Assembly: GCF_900103345.1 (NCBI RefSeq)
Contig: NZ_LT629702.1
Location: 4,278,001-4,342,000, forward strand
Length of the DNA: 64,000 nt
Reading direction: 5' to 3'
Source: Pseudomonas azotoformans
GTDB lineage: Bacteria; Pseudomonadota; Gammaproteobacteria; Pseudomonadales; Pseudomonadaceae
The stretch's first letter is position 1. Each line of letters begins with the position of its first letter. Shown one piece after another: positions 9,072 to 17,345 of this stretch. Both the position numbers and the translations under genes were made by a program. Under the pieces are notes generated by a model. It was not told the DNA's origin. It made no database searches and saw nothing but the letters and a program-made list of their open reading frames with translations.

Positions 9072-9974
9072 ATGCGCCTGCGTCATATCGAAATCTTCCA
9101 GGCCATCCGCCAGACCGGCTCCGTCAGCGCTGCCGCGCAGTTGCTGCATGTGTCGCAACCAGCGGTGACCAAGGTGTTGCAGCACGCCGAATTGCAGCTG
9201 GGTTTTCCGCTTTTTTTAAGAGTGCGCGGCAAACTGCAACCCACGCCGGAAGCCCTGGCGCTGGAACGCGAAGTGGAAAAAGTCACCGAAAGCCTGCAAG
9301 GCGTGCGGCGCCTGGCCAAGAGCTTGCGCCGCGCACCGGGCCAGAGTGTGCGCATCGGCGCGATCCCGGCACTGGCGCTGTCGCTGCTGCCGCCGGCGAT
9401 TCTGGAGTGGAAACGCGATTACCCGGACATAGCCTGCGAGCTGTCCAGCGACCATAGCCGCGAGCTGGTGCAGAAGCTGTTGATGCGTGAGATTGACCTG
9501 GCGCTGACGCTCAATTTTTCCGGCCATCCGGGGTTGACCACGCAGGTGCTGGCCAACGGCGTGTTGGTGGCCTTGGCGTCCAAAGGCTATTGGCCGCCAG
9601 CCGAACTGAGCAAGCCCTTGCCGTTGGCTGACCTGGCGGGCGCACCGCTGATCGGCCTCTCCAGCGCCGACCCGCTGGCGGCGAAACTCGACAGCTACCT
9701 GGAAAACGTCGACCCACTGCCCAGGGTAACGATCTCGGTGCAAACCTATTCCCTGGCTCGCGCCATGGTGGAATCCGGCGCCGGTTTGACGGTGATCGAT
9801 CCGTTCACCGCGCTGGGTGCGTCAACGGCCACCACCTGCATCCGCCCCCTCACACCGCCGCTGCCGATCACCCTGTACGCCCTGACCCGCGCCGACGAAC
9901 CGCCGCCGCATATGTTGGCCAATCTGCTACAGATTTTTGGCGACCAGGCAAGAGAACTTCTGGGGCGTCTATAA
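9072..9974 (+). CDS. dguR: LysR-type regulator DguR
   Basis: This 300-residue LysR-type regulator has the N-terminal winged helix 'MRLRHIEIFQAIRQTGSVSA' with 'LLHVSQPAVTKVLQHAELQLG' as the recognition helix, then a periplasmic-binding-like effector domain. It is divergent from dguABC, the standard arrangement for an activator of its neighbour. In P. aeruginosa, DguR activates dguABC in response to D-glutamate. The start at 9072 matches the family; an in-frame ATG at 9027 would add 15 residues with no family similarity. Confidence 0.88.
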   Translation: MRLRHIEIFQAIRQTGSVSAAAQLLHVSQPAVTKVLQHAELQLGFPLFLRVRGKLQPTPEALALEREVEKVTESLQGVRRLAKSLRRAPGQSVRIGAIPALALSLLPPAILEWKRDYPDIACELSSDHSRELVQKLLMREIDLALTLNFSGHPGLTTQVLANGVLVALASKGYWPPAELSKPLPLADLAGAPLIGLSSADPLAAKLDSYLENVDPLPRVTISVQTYSLARAMVESGAGLTVIDPFTALGASTATTCIRPLTPPLPITLYALTRADEPPPHMLANLLQIFGDQARELLGRL

Positions 9975-10053
9975 AACGCAGCCCTTTCAAGGTCTTTGAA
10001 AAAAACCGACCCTATCTGGCTGATACCACGCCATCAAGGGCTAACACTGCAAC

Positions 10054-10187
10054 TGTGGCGAGCGGGCTTGTCCCGCGTTGGGTTGCGAAGCGACCCTGGA
10101 AAGAGCAATGCGGTGAGTCAGGCACGCTTCAGACGCTGGTTTTGGGGCTGCTTCGCAGCCCAACGCGGGACAAGCCCGCTCGCCACA
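10054..10187. repeat. REP doublet, type C, long spacer
   Basis: Outer arms TGTGGCGAGCGGGCTTG and CAAGCCCGCTCGCCACA enclose a second nested pair (CCCGCGTTGGG and CCCAACGCGGG, plus GCGAAGC and GCTTCGC). The stem is imperfect but over 30 bp long, with an internal spacer of about 65 bp. It fills most of the gap between dguR and the hemolysin III-like gene; nothing else is seen in that gap. Confidence 0.85.
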
Positions 10188-10231
10188 GGGTACTTATCGC
10201 CTGTTCTACCTAAAGGCCTTGAAAGGGCTGT

Positions 10232-10849
10232 CTATAAAACGTAACGCATGATCGCGACGAAGTGCAGCAAACTCCCGCCGATCACAAACAAATGCCAGAT
10301 CCCATGGGAATGCCGCAGGCGATCCTCCAAGGCAAAAAAGATGATGCCGACGGTGTACAACACCCCGCCCGAGGCCAGCCAGATAAACCCGGCCGTGCCC
10401 AATGCTGCCAGCAACGGCTTGACCGCCACCAGCACGATCCAGCCCATCACCGCATAGATCACGATCGACAGGATGCGCGCCTCGGAGCGCGGCTTGATCT
10501 CCTGCAAAATCCCGATCACCGCCAACCCCCACACAATCCCGAACAGCGTCCAGCCCCATGGCCCGCGCAGGGTCACCAGGCAAAACGGCGTGTAGCTGCC
10601 GGCGATCAACAGGTAGATCGAAAAGTGATCGACCTTCTGCATGATCTCTTTTCTGCGCCCCTGCACGCTGTGGTACACGGTGGACGCGCTGTACAGCACC
10701 ATCAAGGTAAAACCATAGATCGCCACGCTGACGATCTTCCAGGGGCTGCCGTCCAGACTCGCCACCACCAACATCCACACGGCGCCAATACACGCCGCGA
10801 CAGCACCGAGCAAATGGCTCCAGGCGTTGAATCGTTCCCCGTGGTACAT
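10232..10849 (-). CDS. Hemolysin III / PAQR family membrane protein
   Basis: This 205-residue protein has about seven hydrophobic segments. Family signatures are present: 'HGERFNAWSHLLGA' in the first part, 'DHFSIYLLIAGSYTPF' in the middle and 'SHGIWHLFVIGGSLLHF' at the end; the conserved Ser and His residues suggest a buried metal-dependent hydrolase site as in PAQR/HlyIII proteins. The ATG at 10849 has AGGAGG nine bases upstream, which decides against the longer frame to 10981. It is transcribed away from mdcR. The name is historical; a lytic role is not implied. Confidence 0.88.
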   Translation of the reverse strand: MYHGERFNAWSHLLGAVAACIGAVWMLVVASLDGSPWKIVSVAIYGFTLMVLYSASTVYHSVQGRRKEIMQKVDHFSIYLLIAGSYTPFCLVTLRGPWGWTLFGIVWGLAVIGILQEIKPRSEARILSIVIYAVMGWIVLVAVKPLLAALGTAGFIWLASGGVLYTVGIIFFALEDRLRHSHGIWHLFVIGGSLLHFVAIMRYVL

Positions 10850-10992
10850 GTGCCGCTGACCTCCTGTAACCGTTAGGACTGGCTGGCAAGCGTCCAGCCT
10901 TGCGCATAAGAGTGCAAGCGGCTTATGACGTTCCGGCGACGCCGAAGGTTTTTGCGGGCACAATCGACGGCATTCGAACAAGAGCCACGGCC

Positions 10993-11907
10993 ATGCTGAT
11001 CGACGAAGAATTCACTCTCAAGAAACTGGAGATCTTCCTGGCGTTCATGCGCACCGGCAACCTGGCCCGCGCCGCCGCCGAGCTGCAAACCAGCAACGTC
11101 AGCGTGCACCGCGCCATCCACTCCCTGGAAAACGCCCTGCGCTGCCCGCTGTTCAAACACGAGGGGCGCAACCTCACCCCTCTGGAAAGCGCCTACGTAT
11201 TGGAAGAGCGCGCACAGAAGCTGGTGGCCGACGTGGTCGACAGCGTACGCCTGACCCGCGAAGCCGCCGGCTTCTCCGCCGAACGCTTCAAGCTCGGCTC
11301 GCTGTATTCGCTGACGGTGAAGACCGTGCCCCAATTGATCATGGGCCTGAAGATCCGCCGCAGCGAACTCAATATCGACCTGATCCTGGGCTCCAACTTC
11401 GACCTGCTCTACAAGCTCAAGAACATGGAAGTGGACGCGATCCTCATCTCCCTCGACGAGCACGCCAACGACCCGGACTGCGAGCAGATTGCGCTGTTTT
11501 CCGACGACATCTTCCTCGCCACCCCGGCCGACTCGCCCTTCGACCGCGAACAGCAAATCGACCTCGCCGACGTGCGCGACGCAACCTTCATCACCCTCAC
11601 CCAAGGCTTCGCCACGCATCAGGACGGCAATCGTGTGTTCAAGCAGGCGGGGTTCGCGCCGAAGGTGGCGATGCAGGTCAATGACATCTTCACGCTGCTG
11701 AGCATGGTCAGCTCAGGCGTGGGTTATGCGCTGCTGCCGGGACGGATTGCGGCGGTGTATGAGAACCGCGTGAAGCTCATACCGCTGCAACCCAGGTATC
11801 GGTTGCAGCAGCATATTGGGGTGGTGTTCCTAAAGGCCAAAGAGCGTGACCCGAACCTGCTCGCGTTGCTGGCGGAGTGTCGGATGTACGCAAACCGCAG
11901 CGACTAG
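10993..11907 (+). CDS. mdcR: LysR-type regulator of malonate use, MdcR
   Basis: This 304-residue LysR-type regulator starts MLIDEEFTLKKLEIFLAFMR, with the helix-turn-helix in 'GNLARAAAELQTSNVSVHRA'. The effector domain includes 'GSLYSLTVKTVPQLI' and 'FSDDIFLATPADSPF'. It faces the distal end of the mdc operon and is the only regulator next to it, which fits the mdcR found in Pseudomonas and Klebsiella malonate clusters. Its stop codon overlaps that of mdcM on the other strand. The ATG at 10993 matches the family N-terminus. Confidence 0.88.
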   Translation: MLIDEEFTLKKLEIFLAFMRTGNLARAAAELQTSNVSVHRAIHSLENALRCPLFKHEGRNLTPLESAYVLEERAQKLVADVVDSVRLTREAAGFSAERFKLGSLYSLTVKTVPQLIMGLKIRRSELNIDLILGSNFDLLYKLKNMEVDAILISLDEHANDPDCEQIALFSDDIFLATPADSPFDREQQIDLADVRDATFITLTQGFATHQDGNRVFKQAGFAPKVAMQVNDIFTLLSMVSSGVGYALLPGRIAAVYENRVKLIPLQPRYRLQQHIGVVFLKAKERDPNLLALLAECRMYANRSD

Positions 11908-12668
11908 CCGACCAGGCCGCGCATGAGTAGAAACAGCAGCGAAGGCCCTAGCAAACAACCCAACGCCGTATAAAACGCTGCGGTCAGGCAGCCATACGGC
12001 ACCAGTTTCGGATCGGTGGCCGCCAGCCCGCCGGCCACGCCGCTGGAGGTGCCCATCAAGCCGCCGAAGATCACCGCGCTGCGCGGGTTGTTCAGACCAA
12101 TCAGGGGCGCCACGAAGGGGGTCATCACCATCACCAGGATCGCCTTGATCAACCCGGCGGCGATGGACAGCGCCATCACTTCGGAACTCGCGCCAATCGC
12201 CGCACCGGTGACCGGACCGACAATGTAGGTCACGGCCCCCGCACCAATGGTGGTGAGGCTCACCGCATCGGTGTAGCCGAAGGCCATGGCCACGCCGACG
12301 CCGGCGACGAAGGATGAGCCCACGCCGACAAACAACGCGAGTACCCCGACATAGCCCGCGCGCTTGAGCTCATCGACACTCACGCCAAAAGCCGTCGCGA
12401 CAATGGCAAAGTCACGCAGCATCGCCCCGCCCAACAGGCCGATGCCCGACAACAACGGAATATCCACCACGCCTTTCGAACCACCGGTAAACGCACCGCC
12501 GACGTAAGACAGTACCAGCCCCAACAGGATGGCAATCGCCGAACCGTGCAGGCGACCCTTGGTGAAGGTGTCGGAGATCCAGTAGGAAACCCACATGGTC
12601 AGGCCGATTACTGCAAACCCACTGATCAGGCCGTAGCCGGTGATCACTTTCATCATCGATTCGTACAT
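11904..12668 (-). CDS. mdcM: Malonate transporter subunit MdcM (MadM)
   Basis: This 254-residue, very hydrophobic protein has about eight membrane segments and Gly-rich loops ('GGAFTGGSKGVVDIPLLSG', 'GGLMGTSSGVAGGLAATDP'). It matches the larger subunit of the two-component MadL/MadM malonate importer, which probably runs on sodium or proton symport. It follows mdcL with a 5-bp gap. The ATG at 12668 starts MYESMMKVITGYG, as in MadM; the longer open frame is the antisense-like continuation through mdcL and is not used. Confidence 0.92.
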   Translation of the reverse strand: MYESMMKVITGYGLISGFAVIGLTMWVSYWISDTFTKGRLHGSAIAILLGLVLSYVGGAFTGGSKGVVDIPLLSGIGLLGGAMLRDFAIVATAFGVSVDELKRAGYVGVLALFVGVGSSFVAGVGVAMAFGYTDAVSLTTIGAGAVTYIVGPVTGAAIGASSEVMALSIAAGLIKAILVMVMTPFVAPLIGLNNPRSAVIFGGLMGTSSGVAGGLAATDPKLVPYGCLTAAFYTALGCLLGPSLLFLLMRGLVG

Positions 12669-12673
12669 GGCGA

Positions 12674-13066
12674 TCACCCGGCTTCTTTGGTGGGAACAAC
12701 CGCGCTCGGCTCGCGATTGCCGATGCGCACCAGCACCGGCACCAAGGCAAAGCCCAGCACCACCGCCAGTGTCCCGGCGAGAATCGCCATTGGCCCGCCA
12801 CTGATGGCGCCATACACGTTCTGCTGGGCGGCCATGGCCACCACAATCGGAATGTAGATCGCGGCCCAGAAGCTCACGCCTTGCTCCGACTTGCCCGTAA
12901 ACAGCCCTCGCTTGCCCAGGTAACTGCCCAGGCCGATCAACAGCAACATGGCAATCCCCACGCCACCGACGTTGGCCGGGATACCCATCCATTTACCCAG
13001 CAGTTCACCGACAAACAGGCCGGCCAACGTGCAAAGCGCCAGAAACGCCACACCGTAGATAATCAT
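12674..13066 (-). CDS. mdcL: Malonate transporter subunit MdcL (MadL)
   Basis: This 130-residue membrane protein has about four hydrophobic segments, starting MIIYGVAFLALCTLAGLFVG and containing 'GKWMGIPANVGGVGIAMLLL' and 'GLFTGKSEQGVSFWAAIYIP', which mark the small MadL subunit of the malonate carrier. It acts with MdcM in the inner membrane. It follows mdcH by 67 bp, the only real gap in the operon. The start at 13066 gives the family length. Confidence 0.92.
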   Translation of the reverse strand: MIIYGVAFLALCTLAGLFVGELLGKWMGIPANVGGVGIAMLLLIGLGSYLGKRGLFTGKSEQGVSFWAAIYIPIVVAMAAQQNVYGAISGGPMAILAGTLAVVLGFALVPVLVRIGNREPSAVVPTKEAG

Positions 13067-13133
13067 TGTTGTTGTCCTCAAAGTGCTCGATCGAAATTGT
13101 TGTTTTTGTGCTTCGAAAGCCTTGGGCAGTGCT

Positions 13134-14033
13134 TTATCGGTGGCGGCGGTCCTCCTCTTGCAGCAGGGCCTGCAGGGTGTCCAGGCGTGCGCCTTCACAG
13201 GCGATCACCGTGCCTTGCTCAAACACCCGCCGTGACAGGCCGGTGAGCACTGCGCCCGGTGGCAGTTCGATTTGCAGGCGCACACCGCGCTCGTAGGCGC
13301 TTTGCACGGTGCCGCGCCAGTCGACGACGCGGCACATGTTGAAGGCCAGGTCGTCGCGCAATTGCGCGGGGTTGTGAATCGGCCGTGCGCGGGTGCTGCT
13401 CAGGTAGGTGATGCGCGGCGCCTTGAGCGGACCGAAGGCTTGGGCCAGGGCCTGGGCCGGTTGGTCCAACAATGCGCAATGGGATGGCACGCTGACGGCC
13501 AGGCGCTTGGCAATGCCGTTGCCCTTGATGCGGTCGGCGACCAGTTTCATGGCCTGGTCGCTGCCGGCGATCACGGTCTGGTTATCAGCATTGATATTGG
13601 CCAGATACACCGGGGTTTCAGGGCTGCAGATTTCGGCTAGTAAGGTTTCGACGGTGGATAACTGTGGGCCTATCAGCGCAGTCATGCCGTAGCCCTGTGG
13701 ATAAGCGTTCTGCATCAGCTCGCCGCGCAGGCTGACCAGCTTGATTGCATCGCTGAAGTCCATCGCGCCGGCAATCACCGCCGCCGCGTAGGCACCAATG
13801 GACAGGCCTGCGACGTAGTCCGGCGTGTGTTGCAGCAGGCGGGCGTGGGCGACGCCTGCGATCAGCAGGCAGAGTTGTACAGCGCGGGTATTGGCCAGGG
13901 CTTCAGCAGAATCCAAGTTGCGCACGTCTTCACCCAAGGCATCGCTGGCCTGTTCCAACACATCAGCCGGCAACGCCTGGAGCATGCCGGGGCGTTGGGC
14001 GCCCTGCCCTGGGAACACCAGAAGGCTGCTCAT
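13134..14033 (-). CDS. mdcH: Malonate decarboxylase epsilon subunit (malonyl-CoA:ACP transacylase)
   Basis: This 299-residue FabD-like acyltransferase starts MSSLLVFPGQGAQRPGM. The nucleophile serine is S78 in GLSIG, and the catalytic histidine lies in 'VPSHCALLDQP'. It moves a malonyl group from malonyl-CoA to the thiol of the MdcC prosthetic group, priming the decarboxylase. Its start overlaps the mdcG stop by 4 bp. The gene context separates it from the fatty-acid FabD. Confidence 0.94.
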   Translation of the reverse strand: MSSLLVFPGQGAQRPGMLQALPADVLEQASDALGEDVRNLDSAEALANTRAVQLCLLIAGVAHARLLQHTPDYVAGLSIGAYAAAVIAGAMDFSDAIKLVSLRGELMQNAYPQGYGMTALIGPQLSTVETLLAEICSPETPVYLANINADNQTVIAGSDQAMKLVADRIKGNGIAKRLAVSVPSHCALLDQPAQALAQAFGPLKAPRITYLSSTRARPIHNPAQLRDDLAFNMCRVVDWRGTVQSAYERGVRLQIELPPGAVLTGLSRRVFEQGTVIACEGARLDTLQALLQEEDRRHR

Positions 14034-14617
14034 GCCAAGGCCTGCCAGGGATCAATGACCAAATGCGCACCGTTGGCGGTTTTCAACAGCACCCGCCGTG
14101 ATGGACCGGCCCATTCACGCAAGGCGACGGCACCGAAAGGTGTCTGCAATTGCATATCCACAGCGCACGCGGCGTTGTCCAAGGTGGCCAGCAGGTCGCG
14201 TGCATCGTTGCGATCCAGCGGCTCGGGTGTGCGCAGAATCAGGTCCAGGTCGCTCTGGGCATGCAGTGCTTCAATCCCGGTGGCCAACTCAAAACCAGCG
14301 CTGCCGGTGACGCCCCAACTCAATGGCGCCAGCACCGGCCGCAGTTGATCGAGGGCCTGCAATGCCGGTAGATCCCTTGTCGACACCACATCGCGCAACG
14401 CTTCCGGCGCGACCCGCCGCTGTACGGCTGCCATCGGCATCAACGCGGCAAACCGCTGCTCGCGCAAACGCCCACGCACACCCACCGCGACAAAGCCCGG
14501 CGCGACGATGGCGCGACGCACGACTACCGTGCCAACCGCATCCTTCGCCCACCCCGGCGCGTCAGCGGGCAGGTGCGCCGGGGTCATGCCCCAGAGCAGG
14601 TCGTGGGCGTTCACCAT
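14030..14617 (-). CDS. mdcG: Malonate decarboxylase holo-ACP synthase (phosphoribosyl-dephospho-CoA transferase)
   Basis: This 195-residue MdcG attaches the 2'-(5''-triphosphoribosyl)-3'-dephospho-CoA prosthetic group made by MdcB to the serine of apo-MdcC. A nucleotidyltransferase-like motif is visible in 'WGVTGSAGFELATG' followed by 'SDLDLILRTPEP', the two acidic residues that bind metal. The length is close to the family's roughly 200. It overlaps mdcE upstream by 7 bp and mdcH downstream by 4 bp, so translation is coupled. Confidence 0.93.
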   Translation of the reverse strand: MVNAHDLLWGMTPAHLPADAPGWAKDAVGTVVVRRAIVAPGFVAVGVRGRLREQRFAALMPMAAVQRRVAPEALRDVVSTRDLPALQALDQLRPVLAPLSWGVTGSAGFELATGIEALHAQSDLDLILRTPEPLDRNDARDLLATLDNAACAVDMQLQTPFGAVALREWAGPSRRVLLKTANGAHLVIDPWQALA

Positions 14618-15381
14618 TGCTCCCGCAACAGCTGGCGCACATGGCTGGAAGCGGCGCGGTTGGTCGCACCGAGGCGGCTGCTCAAATCAGGCGTGCCGAC
14701 ATCCTTGATCGCACTCACCAGGCAGTCGTTGACCCGCGCAACGTCCTGCGCCGTGGGCTGTTCGATCTGGCTGACCGTCAAGGTCTCCCACAACAGGCCG
14801 AGGCTGGCATAGCTGTCGATGTCATAGGCCATCGGCGGCACGCTGGCGGCCAGGGCTTCCAGCTCCTCGACGCTGCGCAGGGTCACCCGCGCCGCCGAGG
14901 CCTTGCCCATGGCGTGCACCATCACGCCGGGATCGCGCAGGGCGATCAGGCGGTTGGCCTGGTAACCGTGGGCGAGGAACGCACCGGACATGGCCTTGCC
15001 CACCAGCAACGCGATCACCGGGTGCCCGGCCAGTCGGGCGCGGGCATAGCTGTCGGCGGCGGCAGCCAGCGCCTGGTGGATGCCAAGGGCTTCTTCGCGC
15101 CGGCCATAGGCTTGGCTGGGCACGTCGACAATGGCAATGATCGGGCGTTTGTCGCCACGGGCGATGGCTTCATCGACAGCCTTCGCCAACCCCCAACCTT
15201 CGAGCAAACCGACTTCGCCATTGCGTGCGCGGGGGAAGCGGTTTTGCGCGTCGGTGACCACGGCGATAAAGCGTACGGCTTGCTCGCCCAGCAGGCCGTC
15301 GGCCACTTTCAGGGAGTTCGGCAAACCTTCAACAGCTGTCGCGCCGGCGCTCAATGCGTTGAACCACTGCAAACCTCTCAT
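14611..15381 (-). CDS. mdcE: Malonate decarboxylase gamma subunit
   Basis: This 256-residue MdcE is a crotonase-fold carboxyltransferase-like subunit. With the beta subunit MdcD it decarboxylates malonyl-S-ACP to acetyl-S-ACP and CO2. Recognisable segments are 'NRFPRARNGEVGLLEGWGLA', 'IAIVDVPSQAYGRREEALG', 'LLVGKAMSGAFLAHGYQA' and 'DPGVMVHAMGKASAARVT', the last close to gamma-subunit oxyanion-hole motifs. It overlaps mdcD by 4 bp (ATGA). Confidence 0.94.
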   Translation of the reverse strand: MRGLQWFNALSAGATAVEGLPNSLKVADGLLGEQAVRFIAVVTDAQNRFPRARNGEVGLLEGWGLAKAVDEAIARGDKRPIIAIVDVPSQAYGRREEALGIHQALAAAADSYARARLAGHPVIALLVGKAMSGAFLAHGYQANRLIALRDPGVMVHAMGKASAARVTLRSVEELEALAASVPPMAYDIDSYASLGLLWETLTVSQIEQPTAQDVARVNDCLVSAIKDVGTPDLSSRLGATNRAASSHVRQLLREQW

Positions 15382-16220
15382 GAGCGTTCTCCTTGAAACA
15401 GCGCGCGCACCGTCGCCGGGTCGATCTGCGGCGTAGCATCCAGTTCGGCCAGGCGCGCCAGGTAGTATTCGGATTGGCGGCTGCGTTGTTGGGTGGGCAG
15501 GCCCTGTTGCAGCAATGCGCTGACGGTCTGTTGAATCTCGGCCACATCGTCCGCTACATAACGGTCGGCCAAGCCGCTGTTGAAGCGCTGCTCGCCGCCG
15601 GTGAGGCTCCAGATGAAGGGCCGGTCGCGGGAGTCGTACTCTTCAAGCCCCGCTTCTTGTTCGATCACTTGCGGGCCATTCAAGCCAAGGCGGGCTTCGC
15701 GGGTGACGACTAGGTAACTGCACAACCCGGCCGCAATGGACATGCCGCCAAAGCACCCCACGCTGCCCGCCACCACGCCGATCACCGGCTGGTACTGGCG
15801 CAGGTCGACGATCGCGGCGTGGATATCCGCGATGGCCGCCAGGCCCAGGTTGGCTTCCTGCAAGCGCACGCCACCGGTTTCCAGCAGCAACACCGCACGA
15901 GTGGGAATGCCTTTGCGATTGTCTTCGGCCGCCAGCTCCAGAGCGCCGGCGATTTTCGCGCCGCCCACCTCGCCAAGGCTGCCGCCCTGGAAGTTACCCT
16001 CGATGGCGGCAATCACCACCGGTTTTCCGCCGATGCTGCCCTTGGCGATCACCACACCGTCATCGGCCTGGGGCACCACGCCCTGGCGGCTCAGCCACGG
16101 CGACATCACGCGCTGAAACGGGTCGATCAATTCGCGGTAGGAGCCGGCGTCCAGCAAGGCCTTGGCGCGCTGACGAGCGCCCAGTTCAACGAAGCTGTGT
16201 TTGGCGAGTAAGTCAGTCAT
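15378..16220 (-). CDS. mdcD: Malonate decarboxylase beta subunit
   Basis: This 280-residue MdcD is the other half of the decarboxylase active site, related to acetyl-CoA carboxylase beta chains but without the zinc ribbon. Key segments are 'AIEGNFQGGSLGEVGGAKI', 'VLLLETGGVRLQEANLGL', 'VAGSVGCFGGMSIAAGLC' and 'EARLGLNGPQVIEQEAG'. The ATG at 16220 (MTDLLAKHSF) is chosen over the longer frame because it matches the family and overlaps the mdcC end by only 8 bp. Confidence 0.94.
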   Translation of the reverse strand: MTDLLAKHSFVELGARQRAKALLDAGSYRELIDPFQRVMSPWLSRQGVVPQADDGVVIAKGSIGGKPVVIAAIEGNFQGGSLGEVGGAKIAGALELAAEDNRKGIPTRAVLLLETGGVRLQEANLGLAAIADIHAAIVDLRQYQPVIGVVAGSVGCFGGMSIAAGLCSYLVVTREARLGLNGPQVIEQEAGLEEYDSRDRPFIWSLTGGEQRFNSGLADRYVADDVAEIQQTVSALLQQGLPTQQRSRQSEYYLARLAELDATPQIDPATVRALFQGERS

Positions 16221-16512
16221 GGCCGACCTCCTCGAAACCCTGCTCCAGGCGCAAGCGCACCACGCCGGGGGTGGCGCCAAAATCGTGGATATCAATCTTC
16301 AACGCCGGCGGGGTCTGCTCCTGGAAGATCCGCTCGAACAGATGCTGCCAGCGTTGTTCGGCACCGTTCACCGAGGTCTGCACCTGGATGGTCAGGGTGC
16401 CCGGCGTGCCCGGTTCCAGCAGCACTTCCAGGTCGCCCGAGCCAACGCAGCCCACCAGCGCACGGCCTTTTGGCGGCTGCCCGGCGGGAAATTCAAAGGA
16501 TAAGGTTTCCAT
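16213..16512 (-). CDS. mdcC: Malonate decarboxylase acyl carrier protein (delta subunit)
   Basis: This 99-residue MdcC is the carrier protein that holds malonyl and acetyl thioesters on a phosphoribosyl-dephospho-CoA arm. The attachment serine is S25 in 'CVGSGDLEVLLEPG', in the same sequence context as citrate lyase CitD. The ATG at 16512 shares its A with the TGA of mdcB (TGATG), which supports this start over the GTG one codon earlier. Confidence 0.94.
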   Translation of the reverse strand: METLSFEFPAGQPPKGRALVGCVGSGDLEVLLEPGTPGTLTIQVQTSVNGAEQRWQHLFERIFQEQTPPALKIDIHDFGATPGVVRLRLEQGFEEVGHD

Positions 16513-17345
16513 CACAACGCTCCGTCGAGGCGGTCGATAAACAGGCAGGCGGCCAACAGGTCGGCGGCGCCGCCGGGGGAGGCATTCAGGGCCAGCAGTT
16601 GCTGGTCCAGCTCATGCAGTTGGCGACGACCGGCCAGGGTTGCGCTGCCGCCAGCGTCGAGCACCGCTTGGGCACCGTGCTGCATGGCTTGAAGGCCCTC
16701 GGTGCCGGCGCGGTAGAGCACGCAGGTGTCGGCCAGCTCGGTCATGATCGCGAGCAAGGCATCCAGGCGGGCGTTCTGTTCGCCGGCATGCTGCAGGCGG
16801 CTTTTGCGCAGTTGCGGCAGGCCTCGTTGCACCACCGAGGGGAAGCCGAGCTGCGCTTCTTCACGGGCACCGCGTGCGCCGTAGCGTTGGGCAACCTGCG
16901 CGCCATGGCTCAGGGGTTGCGGAGCGAAGCGGTCGTTGAGCAGGGCCAGTTTGGCGGCAGTCAGCGTCACGGCACGTGGTTCCAGCGCGGCGGCGGCGGT
17001 GAGCAAGCCGAGGGCCCAGATTGCGCCGCGATGGGTGTTCACACCGTTGGTGGTGATGAGCATCGCGTGCTCACCTTCGCGGCCAAGACGTCCGAGGGCT
17101 TCGCGCAGGGGCAAGCCGATTTCACCGATTTCAATCGCCGCCTCGGCCATTTCCTTGAACATCGGCCATAGCGACAGCGCCGAGGCGTGCATCAGGCCAA
17201 GGTGTAAATCGCTGTGGGCGCCGTTGCCGCGCCGGTCCACCAGGGCCGGTTTGGGCGACAGGTCGGCTTCATCGATCAGCGCATCGACGGCCATGTCGGC
17301 CAGTTGATCCGCAAGGCTGAGTTCATGCAGTTTGAGGGCGCGCAT
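16512..17345 (-). CDS. mdcB: Triphosphoribosyl-dephospho-CoA synthase MdcB
   Basis: This 277-residue MdcB condenses dephospho-CoA with ATP to give the triphosphoribosyl-dephospho-CoA precursor used by MdcG, releasing adenine. It carries CitG-family segments: '[20 protein letters not shown]', '[15 protein letters not shown]', '[20 protein letters not shown]' and '[20 protein letters not shown]'. The ATG follows the mdcA stop with no gap, and its stop overlaps the mdcC start. Confidence 0.94.
   Translation of the reverse strand: MRALKLHELSLADQLADMAVDALIDEADLSPKPALVDRRGNGAHSDLHLGLMHASALSLWPMFKEMAEAAIEIGEIGLPLREALGRLGREGEHAMLITTNGVNTHRGAIWALGLLTAAAALEPRAVTLTAAKLALLNDRFAPQPLSHGAQVAQRYGARGAREEAQLGFPSVVQRGLPQLRKSRLQHAGEQNARLDALLAIMTELADTCVLYRAGTEGLQAMQHGAQAVLDAGGSATLAGRRQLHELDQQLLALNASPGGAADLLAACLFIDRLDGAL

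Noticed and set aside
10055..10187. REP pairs considered as CRISPR repeats
   Set aside because: Units are inverted pairs, dispersed singly between genes, with no regular spacer array or cas genes.
9996..10244. Small frame between dguR and the HlyIII-like gene
   Set aside because: It is composed mostly of a REP doublet and has no ribosome site.
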